NCBI GenBank assembly: GCA_041744795.1
Contig: JBGTKD010000139.1
Location: 1 to 12,925, forward strand
Direction: 5' to 3'
Length of the DNA: 12,925 nucleotides
Source of the DNA: DATHWB01 sp041744795
GTDB lineage: Bacteria > Actinomycetota > Acidimicrobiia > Spongiisociales > ZC4RG35
The notes beneath the pieces are model-generated. The model ran no database searches. It was not told the DNA's origin and worked only from the letters and a program-made list of their open reading frames with translations. How positions within the stretch are numbered: the first letter of the stretch is position 1; every line of letters starts with the position of its first letter. Below are positions 7,424 to 12,925 of the stretch, piece after piece. The position numbers were made by a program, and so were the translations under genes.

Positions 7424-8703
7424 ACCGCCTCCCCGACAGCAGTCACGAGTGTCTCGATGGCCTCGTCAATTACCAGAGTGTGCGACTCCATCAGGAAGAG
7501 CGCCTCGAACTGCGACGGTGGCAGAAGCACCCCACCTTCGTAGGCGGCCTGGAAGAAACGGGCGAACTGGTCCCGGTCGACGGTGGCGGCATCGTCCCAG
7601 GATTCCACTGCGGTCGGTCCGAAGAAGACCGTGAGCATCGCTCCCACCCGCTGGACGCAACCTTTCACCTTGTTGGCTTCGAGCGCACCGACAAGGGCTG
7701 TCTCCAATCGCGCACCGGTGGCTTCCAGCGTGTCGTAGACCTCCGGCCGCTCGACGAGTTGACGCAGGCAGGCCAAACCGGCGGCTGTGGCCAAAGGGTT
7801 GCCCGAGAGCGTTCCCGCCTGATAGACGGGCCCATCAGGAGCGACCTGGCGCATGAGGTCTGCCCGGCCGCCGTAGACAGCGGCAGGAGTTCCCCCGGCA
7901 ACCACCTTTCCTAGACAGGTGAGATCGGGCGTGACGCCGTATCTCGCCTGCGCGCCTCCCCGCGCCACTCGGAACCCAGTCATCACCTCGTCGAAAATCA
8001 GCAACGCCCCATGCCGGTCACACAGGTCCCGCAAACCGGGCAGGAACTCGTCCGAGGGCGGAACTACCCCCATGTTCCCGGCGACCGGCTCGACGATCAC
8101 GGCGGCGATATCCCCTGAGCCAAAAGCGGCCTCCACCGAGGACAGGTCGTTGAACCGGGCGAGATACGTGTCTCTGACTGTCGATGCGGGGACTCCGGGG
8201 CTGTCAGGCTCGCCGAGCGTTGCCAGACCCGAGCCAGCCTTTACGAGAAAGGGGTCGGCATGACCGTGATAGCAACCCTCGAACTTGATGATCCCGCTCT
8301 TGTGAGTAGCGGCCCGGGCAACCCGGATTGCCGAGGCTGTGGCTTCGGTGCCGGAGTTGACCATCCGGAGCACTTCGACCGATGGCACCAGTTCGACGAT
8401 CAGTTCAGCCAGTTCTACCTCGAGACCGGTAGGCGCCCCGAAGGAGGTTCCTTTGCGGGCGGCTCCCTCGACCGCGGCGACAATCGCTGCGTCGGCATGG
8501 CCGAAGAGCAGCGCTCCCCAGGAAGCGATGAAGTCGATCACCCGGTGGCCGTCTTCGGTCGTCAGGTACGGACCACTTCCCGAGGCGATGAAAGGTGGGT
8601 GCCCACCAACCGCGTTGAAAGCCCGCACTGGCGAGTTGACTCCACCTGGCATTACCGCCGTGGCGCGGTCGTAGAGCGCCTCCGATACAGGACGGGAAGT
8701 CAC
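7420..8703 (-). CDS. hemL: Glutamate-1-semialdehyde 2,1-aminomutase
   Basis: A 427-residue pyridoxal-phosphate enzyme converting glutamate-1-semialdehyde to 5-aminolevulinate, the second step of the C5 pathway after HemA. The class III aminotransferase fold is marked by VMPGGVNSPVRAF at the N-terminus, MVNSGTEATASAIR (about 114-128), the cofactor-binding Asp in LLIFDEVMTGFR (about 234-245) and the Schiff-base Lys266 in LGKVVAGGTPAAVYGG. Length is typical (about 425-430). It begins at GTG 8701-8703, overlapping the hemB stop by 4 bp, with GGAG (8709-8712) five bases upstream. Being beside hemA, it supports aminolevulinate synthesis from glutamyl-tRNA rather than from glycine. Confidence 0.97.
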   Translation of the reverse strand: MTSRPVSEALYDRATAVMPGGVNSPVRAFNAVGGHPPFIASGSGPYLTTEDGHRVIDFIASWGALLFGHADAAIVAAVEGAARKGTSFGAPTGLEVELAELIVELVPSVEVLRMVNSGTEATASAIRVARAATHKSGIIKFEGCYHGHADPFLVKAGSGLATLGEPDSPGVPASTVRDTYLARFNDLSSVEAAFGSGDIAAVIVEPVAGNMGVVPPSDEFLPGLRDLCDRHGALLIFDEVMTGFRVARGGAQARYGVTPDLTCLGKVVAGGTPAAVYGGRADLMRQVAPDGPVYQAGTLSGNPLATAAGLACLRQLVERPEVYDTLEATGARLETALVGALEANKVKGCVQRVGAMLTVFFGPTAVESWDDAATVDRDQFARFFQAAYEGGVLLPPSQFEALFLMESHTLVIDEAIETLVTAVGEAV

Positions 8704-9680
8704 GAGTTCTCCAGCGCCCTGGCGGCGCGAATCGCAAAGTAAGTGAGGATGATCCCCGCTCCCGCCCGGGAGATGCCGGTGAGCGACTCCAACATGACCC
8801 TATCGCCGTCGATCCAATCGTTGGCCGCCGCCGCTTCGATCATCGAGAACTCACCAGACACTTGATATGCAGCGACAGGGACGTTCACGTTGGCCCGAAC
8901 TGCGGCGATCACATCCAGGTAGGGACCGGCGGGCTTGACCATCACCATGTCGGCACCTTCCGCCAGGTCCTGTTCGACCTCGGCGAGGGCCTCCCGGACA
9001 TTGGGCCAGTCCATCTGATGGGTGCGCCGGTCACCAAACGCGGGTGTGGACTCTGCTGCGTCGCGGAACGGCCCGTAGTAAGCGCTGGCGTATTTCGCTG
9101 AATACGAACAGATCGCCAGTTCTTCATAACCGGCGGAGTCCAGCGCGGAGCGGACCGCACCCACCCGTCCGTCCATCATGTCGGACGGCGCGACAATATC
9201 TGCGCCCGCATCTGCATATGCGATCGACGCCTGAGCGAGCAGGGGAAGGGTCGCGTCGTTGTCCACGGTCTCGCCCCGCAACACGCCACAGTGACCGTGG
9301 CTGGTGTATTCGCACAGACAGACGTCCGCCCACACAACCATGTCGGGGACCTCGTCTTTGATTGCCCTGATCGCCTCCGGCACAGGGCCGTGGGGATCCC
9401 ACGCTCCAGATCCGGTTTCGTCTTTCGACGAGGGAATCCCGAACAGAATCACCCCACCGACACCTGCCGCGGCGGCCTCCTTGACGAGCGGTACCAGTCG
9501 ATCGACCGAGAGTTGGGCGTGGCCCGGCATGGATCGGATCGGGTTCTCGATGTCACGTCCGGGTACCGCAAAGAGCGGCAGCACGAATCCCGCAGGATTG
9601 AGGCGGGTCTCGGCCACCATCCGTCGGAGAGCGGCACTCCGACGGAGCCTTCGTTGGCGCGATACCGGAAATGTGCTCAT
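8700..9680 (-). CDS. hemB: Delta-aminolevulinate dehydratase (porphobilinogen synthase)
   Basis: A 326-residue enzyme that condenses two 5-aminolevulinates into porphobilinogen. Both active-site lysines are seen: Lys196 in YSAKYASAYYGPFRDA and Lys249 in MVKPAGPYLD. The metal site has three cysteines, Cys121, Cys123 and Cys131, in DVCLCEYTSHGHCG, which marks the zinc-dependent type; the aspartate-rich magnesium variant lacks them. Length is usual. The ATG at 9678-9680 overlaps the hemD stop by 4 bp (ATGA), with an AGAGGA-like ribosome site within hemD. The stop overlaps hemL in the same way. Confidence 0.97.
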   Translation of the reverse strand: MSTFPVSRQRRLRRSAALRRMVAETRLNPAGFVLPLFAVPGRDIENPIRSMPGHAQLSVDRLVPLVKEAAAAGVGGVILFGIPSSKDETGSGAWDPHGPVPEAIRAIKDEVPDMVVWADVCLCEYTSHGHCGVLRGETVDNDATLPLLAQASIAYADAGADIVAPSDMMDGRVGAVRSALDSAGYEELAICSYSAKYASAYYGPFRDAAESTPAFGDRRTHQMDWPNVREALAEVEQDLAEGADMVMVKPAGPYLDVIAAVRANVNVPVAAYQVSGEFSMIEAAAANDWIDGDRVMLESLTGISRAGAGIILTYFAIRAARALENS

Positions 9681-10351
9681 GGGTTGATCCTCTCTGCGAG
9701 TGCTGCTGCGAGTTCCTCGAAACCGGGTCGGGAAGCCACCACAGGGTCATCGACACCCCTCACCCGAAGGGCACTGGCGGTGGTCGAGCCCATCGCAGCC
9801 ACCACGATGCCGTCCAAGGGGCGTCGCATCAGCCATCCTTTCACCGCCGAAGGCGACCCGAAGATGGCGGCGTTGACCTTGTCGTCGGCGGGGGCGATCG
9901 GGATCGTGTCATATGCGGGAGAAGCGAAGACGCTTGCCCCTTTCGCCTCGAGTGCTGCAGCCGTGGCAGGGTCCGCCGCCCGGGCGTGGGGAAATACGAC
10001 CCGCCGGCCGTCCACAACGAGGGCATCGACTAGTCCCTCTGCATCGGAATCGCCGATCTCTTCGAGCTTTCCTCCCGCTTCCACGACCGCTTCGGCGGTA
10101 GCCCGACCAACGGCGGCAGTAGGGATCGAAGGCATGTCTCGATCAGGCCATGTGATACGAACCGCTCGGGCGGACGTGACAACGATGAGGTCGGCCTTCT
10201 CTGCTTCGGCTCGCAGTTCGTCGAGGAGGGCCTGGGTCGAAGGGCTGATGGCGATGCACGGCAGCATGACGGGGGTTAGCTGATGGGCGACGAGCGCCGA
10301 ACCGACTCTGGGAGCGGTGTCTGCGGTGGTGGTCACTGCAACCCTCTTCAC
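9677..10351 (-). CDS. hemD: Uroporphyrinogen III synthase
   Basis: A 224-residue protein placed between hemC and hemB. It should close hydroxymethylbilane with inversion of ring D to give uroporphyrinogen III. This family has low sequence conservation. Supporting features are the two-lobe Rossmann-like pattern, ADLIVVTSARAV (about 53-64), TAAVGRATAEAV (about 78-89), a second lobe with VNAAIFGSPSAVKGWL, and the C-terminal VVAAMGSTTASALR, matching the usual 'IGxxTAxal' motif. It is a stand-alone enzyme, somewhat short (commonly about 240-260) and not fused to a uroporphyrinogen methyltransferase as in several actinobacteria. GTG start (10349-10351) overlaps the hemC stop by 4 bp. Confidence 0.9.
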   Translation of the reverse strand: MKRVAVTTTADTAPRVGSALVAHQLTPVMLPCIAISPSTQALLDELRAEAEKADLIVVTSARAVRITWPDRDMPSIPTAAVGRATAEAVVEAGGKLEEIGDSDAEGLVDALVVDGRRVVFPHARAADPATAAALEAKGASVFASPAYDTIPIAPADDKVNAAIFGSPSAVKGWLMRRPLDGIVVAAMGSTTASALRVRGVDDPVVASRPGFEELAAALAERINP

Positions 10352-11205
10352 AATCCGAGGGCCCCTTGCAGAAGGCGAACCCCAACCTCGGGGTCCGAGT
10401 GGCGGATCTCTGCCCGGCGGGGACCTGCGGAATCCGAGACGAATCCTGACATGATCATTTCGCTTCCATCATGGACCGCCAGGACGCCTAGCGCGGCCCG
10501 GCATCCGGCTCCGGTGCGTTCGAGCAGGCGGCGTTCTGCTTCGACAGTCGATCTGGTCGGCGCATGGTCGAGTCCGGCGAGGATCTCGGCGGCTTCGGAC
10601 CCCTCCAACACCTCTAGGGCAAGCGCTCCCTGCGCGGGGGCGGGAACCATCTCGGAGAGCCCGAAGACATGACTGATCTCGAGGCGTCGATCTGTGCGGT
10701 TGAGCCCGGCTTCCGCGAGGACGATGGCGGCGAACTCACCAGAAGCGAGCTTTGCCAGCCGGGTGTCGATGTTGCCGCGGATATCGGCGACCTGTAGGTC
10801 GGGTCGCAGCAACCGCAGTTGGGCCTGTCTGCGAGGGCTGCCGGTTCCCACCCTGGCGCCTTCCGGCAGGTCCTCGAGGCGGGATCCGCACATGACATCC
10901 CAGGGTGACTCCCTCTCGGGAAACACGGTGACTAGACCAGCAGGCCCGGTTACCGGCAGGTCCTTGCAAGAGTGGACCGCCACATCGGCTTTGCCTTCGA
11001 TGACCGCTGTCTGAACCGCCCGTACGAACGCCCCCACTTCGGTGAGCGTCGTCACGGGAGAGACCCGGTCGGCGTCGCCGGTCGTGGTGATCTCCACCAA
11101 AGAGACAGAGATCTCGGGGTGCTCCTCGGCGAGGCGATCAGCTACCCAGCGGGCCTGGGCCAAGGCGAGCGCCGAGGCCCGAGTGGCCAACCGGATGGAC
11201 TTCAT
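10348..11205 (-). CDS. hemC: Porphobilinogen deaminase (hydroxymethylbilane synthase)
   Basis: A 285-residue enzyme that joins four porphobilinogens into hydroxymethylbilane on a covalent dipyrromethane cofactor. The signatures are IRLATRASALALAQ at the N-terminus, HSCKDLP with the catalytic Asp82 (the third position is Cys where Leu, Met or Ala is common), GTGSPRRQAQL (120-130), DIRGNIDTRL (141-150), PAPAQGALALE (188-198) and the cofactor-binding Cys235 in TGAGCRAALG. Slightly shorter than the usual 300-315 residues, mainly at the C-terminal domain. The ATG at 11203-11205 overlaps the hemA stop by 4 bp (ATGA). Confidence 0.97.
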   Translation of the reverse strand: MKSIRLATRASALALAQARWVADRLAEEHPEISVSLVEITTTGDADRVSPVTTLTEVGAFVRAVQTAVIEGKADVAVHSCKDLPVTGPAGLVTVFPERESPWDVMCGSRLEDLPEGARVGTGSPRRQAQLRLLRPDLQVADIRGNIDTRLAKLASGEFAAIVLAEAGLNRTDRRLEISHVFGLSEMVPAPAQGALALEVLEGSEAAEILAGLDHAPTRSTVEAERRLLERTGAGCRAALGVLAVHDGSEMIMSGFVSDSAGPRRAEIRHSDPEVGVRLLQGALGL

Positions 11206-12368
11206 TCATCGACACCAAAGGCGTCGGCTACGACTTCCACGGCCTCTGGAGCCCTGTCCGGCTGCTTGATGTAGGCGATCGGTCCTGCAAGGAGGGTGCG
11301 GGCCACAGTGTGGGCCGTCTGGCGAAGTACGGCGACGTCCTCTTCATTCGTCAGCCGGCTGGCGAACCGGGCGACGAGAGTCTCGACGATCTCGTCCGCC
11401 TGGCGGGTGAGGCCGCCGATCACCGGAGCCACCTGATGGTGTTCGACGTACATGCGGTGCGCGGCGGCGGCGGCCTGCCTGACCAACTCGTCTGCGTCGT
11501 CGCTGCGCGGACGACGGTCCGCCATGCGAGCCAGGTCATCGATGTCGATGTATCGGAGGTTTTCCGAAGACGTGGCGTCGAAGTCGGGGGGCATGGCCAT
11601 GTCCACCAGCGTGAGGGGCCGTGACCGACGAGACACGGTCTCAGCCATCACATCGGACTCGATGAGTCTCTTCTTCGCCGAGGTAGCTGAGACGACAGCA
11701 GGGAAGTCTCCGAGGGCTTCGAGCGCCCGCTCGAAAGCCCATACGGCGACGCCATGCGCGGTCACCCGTTCGGGCCTGCGGGCTACGACGGTGATCATGG
11801 GAGGAGCCGGTAGGCCCCTGAGGGCGTTGATGATCGCAGTTGCCATCGCCCCGGAGCCGAGTACCGCCACACGGTCTGCTCCGCCCACAGCCTGGGCCGC
11901 TACCGCAGCCATCGAGTCGTGGGGAGACTCGGGTAGCAGTTCGCGTGCTTGGCGCCCGACGGCTACCCCTGTGGAGACGAGCTTGGAGAAGAGCCCAGTG
12001 ACGTAGCCCGACTCGGTGGCTTTCGCCAGGGTCTGGCGAAACTGGGTCAGGATCTCTCCTTCGCCGCGGATGGGCGACTCGAGGCCTGCTGCGACCCGGT
12101 AGAGGTGTTCGACGGCATCGGCTTCATGCCTGATCTTGGCGATCCCCGCGTCGGCGGTTCCGTCGAAGGCCTGATCGAGGATTCTGATCAGGTCCTCGTT
12201 GTCCCCTGCCACGATCACTTCAGTGCGTAGACAGGTGTTCAGGACGAACGTAGACCCGTCGGCGACAGTTACCCGGAGCCGCTCTGCGAGCATGGCTCTG
12301 GTGTGACCGTCGACTGACGGGTAGGCGAACGACGCCGCCGAGATGTGGGTCGCGGACGAACTGCTCAT
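11202..12368 (-). CDS. hemA: Glutamyl-tRNA reductase (divergent N-terminus and active-site motif)
   Basis: An enzyme of 388 residues from the ATG at 12366-12368, reducing glutamyl-tRNA to glutamate-1-semialdehyde with NADPH. It has the family's three parts: catalytic domain, NADPH-binding domain (VAVLGSGAMATAIINAL, then VVSATSAKKRLI) and C-terminal helical dimerisation domain. The substrate segment ESPIRGEGEILTQFRQ is well kept. The catalytic motif reads NTCLRTE with Cys46; in the family it is usually STCNRxE, so the Asn is Leu (codon CTA). The usual N-terminal GLSHxTAPxxxRE stretch is replaced by a divergent one (SFAYPSVDGHTRAMLAERL). Total length is below the usual 410-460. No clear Shine-Dalgarno precedes this ATG; upstream in-frame starts would run into hemF and add a non-family leader. 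A hairpin lies just upstream. Confidence 0.9.
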   Translation of the reverse strand: MSSSSATHISAASFAYPSVDGHTRAMLAERLRVTVADGSTFVLNTCLRTEVIVAGDNEDLIRILDQAFDGTADAGIAKIRHEADAVEHLYRVAAGLESPIRGEGEILTQFRQTLAKATESGYVTGLFSKLVSTGVAVGRQARELLPESPHDSMAAVAAQAVGGADRVAVLGSGAMATAIINALRGLPAPPMITVVARRPERVTAHGVAVWAFERALEALGDFPAVVSATSAKKRLIESDVMAETVSRRSRPLTLVDMAMPPDFDATSSENLRYIDIDDLARMADRRPRSDDADELVRQAAAAAHRMYVEHHQVAPVIGGLTRQADEIVETLVARFASRLTNEEDVAVLRQTAHTVARTLLAGPIAYIKQPDRAPEAVEVVADAFGVDE

Positions 12369-12392
12369 GAGGCGAGAGTGACCGTACCGTTC

Positions 12393-12419
12393 TCGGTTCC
12401 AACTGCGAGTCGGAACCGA
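12393..12419 (-). promoter_or_regulatory. Stem-loop in the hemF-hemA gap (possible attenuator or processing site)
   Basis: The 57-base space between the hemF stop and the hemA ATG contains TCGGTTCC (12393-12400) and its exact complement GGAACCGA (12412-12419). In the minus-strand RNA the stem continues through one G-U pair and three more pairs (ACU/AGU), leaving a three-base CGC loop, so about 12 continuous pairs form. On the + strand the same position is an A-C mismatch, so the structure fits the hem transcript better. No U run follows, so a classic intrinsic terminator is unlikely. A tandem ACCGTACCGT (12381-12390) lies between it and hemA. Confidence 0.5.
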
Positions 12420-12426
12420 CGTTTTC

Positions 12427-12925
12427 TCATACCCACGACTGTGCCGGAGCCCGAAGGACGCCAAGTAGGTCGGCCTCCGGCGACTGTGGTTCGGGTTCGT
12501 AGTCGTAGCTCCAGGTTGCCAGCGGTGGGAGAGAGGCGAGGATCGACTCGGTCCGTCCGCCGGTCTCCAGGCCGAACTTGGTACCCCGATCCCAGACGAG
12601 ATTGAACTCGACGTACCGGCCTCTGCGGATTCGGTGCCAAGTGGTCTCCCGTTCTCCGTAGGGAGTGTCTATGCGCCGTTCCAGCACAGGAAGGTAGGCC
12701 GCCAGCAGGTTGTCGGCCAGGTCGCGCTGGAAGGCCCACACTTCGTCGAGGTCGGTCAGATGGTCAAAGAACAAGCCTCCGACCCCGCGGGCTTCCCCGC
12801 GGTGGGGGAGGTAGAAGTATTCGTCGCAAGCCTTCTTCCACTCTTGGTAGTCGGCGGCGGCATGCCGATCGCACGCCGCGGCGAGGACGGTATGAAAGTG
12901 TCTGGCATCTTCGTCGAAGAGGTAA
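12427..12925 (-). CDS. hemF: Oxygen-dependent coproporphyrinogen III oxidase, C-terminal half (partial)
   Basis: The frame is open from the TGA at 12427-12429 to the right edge, giving about 165 residues, roughly half of a HemF of about 300; the start lies outside the window. HemF decarboxylates two propionates of coproporphyrinogen III with oxygen, giving protoporphyrinogen IX. Very well conserved family blocks are seen, in order: YLFDEDARHFH, CDEYFYLPHRGEARGVGG, LFFDHL, RRGRYVEFNLVWDRGTKFGL and the ETGGRTESIL segment, then a PPLATWSYDYEPEPQSPEA tail. A TTG within the LFFDHL block is only an internal Leu codon, not a start. It is separated from hemA by the only real gap in the operon. Confidence 0.95.
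   Translation of the reverse strand, partial: YLFDEDARHFHTVLAAACDRHAAADYQEWKKACDEYFYLPHRGEARGVGGLFFDHLTDLDEVWAFQRDLADNLLAAYLPVLERRIDTPYGERETTWHRIRRGRYVEFNLVWDRGTKFGLETGGRTESILASLPPLATWSYDYEPEPQSPEADLLGVLRAPAQSWV

Noticed and set aside
9291..10283. Long + strand open frame (330 codons) opposite hemB and hemD
   Set aside because: Ser/Arg/Ala-rich low-complexity translation with no family features; it is antisense to two well-supported genes, an effect of high GC content.
12369..12464. Upstream start extending hemA by 32 residues
   Set aside because: The added residues are Arg/Ser-rich, overlap hemF and the hairpin, and do not resemble glutamyl-tRNA reductase N-termini.
12783..12802. Repeated CCCCGCGG with potential hairpin (12783-12790 and 12795-12802)
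   Set aside because: Falls inside the strongly conserved LPHRGEARGVGG coding block of hemF; explained by GC-rich codons.
1..12925. CRISPR array, tRNA/rRNA genes, insertion sequences, prophage or defence genes
   Set aside because: No repeat-spacer pattern, clover-leaf-like sequence, transposase or phage-like protein was seen on either strand.

Overview
The window is GC-rich. Gene order and sequence style (NarL-type two-component pair, WHG-type TetR regulator, hemA-C-D-B order, frequent GTG starts, a possibly leaderless promoter) suggest a high-GC actinobacterium, perhaps of the Acidimicrobiia or a related uncultured lineage. That placement is an inference from style, not from a phylogenetic marker.

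Layout. (1) Bases 3-275: the C-terminal end of a membrane-anchored protein on the + strand, closed by a strong hairpin at 293-330. (2) Bases 343-3016, minus strand: a NarL/LuxR response regulator and its cognate multi-membrane-span sensor histidine kinase, 1 bp apart. (3) A divergent six-span membrane protein of unknown function at about 3118-3765, with a 14-bp perfect palindrome in the shared upstream region. (4) Bases 3797-5154, + strand: an alpha/beta hydrolase and a TetR/AcrR regulator sharing one base at the stop/start. They are preceded by a TTGACA-17-CATATT promoter embedded in a palindromic operator, and the ATG falls about where transcription should begin. (5) Bases 5151-12925, minus strand: a haem biosynthesis operon in transcription order hemF (partial), hemA, hemC, hemD, hemB, hemL, hemE, hemY.

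How the genes work together. HemA and HemL make 5-aminolevulinate from glutamyl-tRNA. HemB, HemC and HemD convert it to uroporphyrinogen III, HemE to coproporphyrinogen III, HemF to protoporphyrinogen IX and HemY to protoporphyrin IX. Only glutamyl-tRNA synthetase and ferrochelatase are absent from the window. From hemA to hemY all six junctions are ATGA or GTGA overlaps of 4 bp, so the seven genes look like one translationally coupled unit. The hydrolase/tetR unit meets this operon tail to tail with 4 bp of stop-codon overlap and no intergenic terminator.

I do not see a clearly new biological system. The most interesting points are: HemF together with HemY in what looks like an actinobacterium, where the coproporphyrin-dependent route is usual; an altered active-site motif and short divergent N-terminus in HemA; the unbroken chain of overlaps; a hairpin in the only gap of the haem operon; and the compact operator/leaderless promoter of the hydrolase-tetR unit. 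No RNA genes, CRISPR arrays, insertion sequences or phage genes were seen, and no gene-free stretch exceeds 300 bases.
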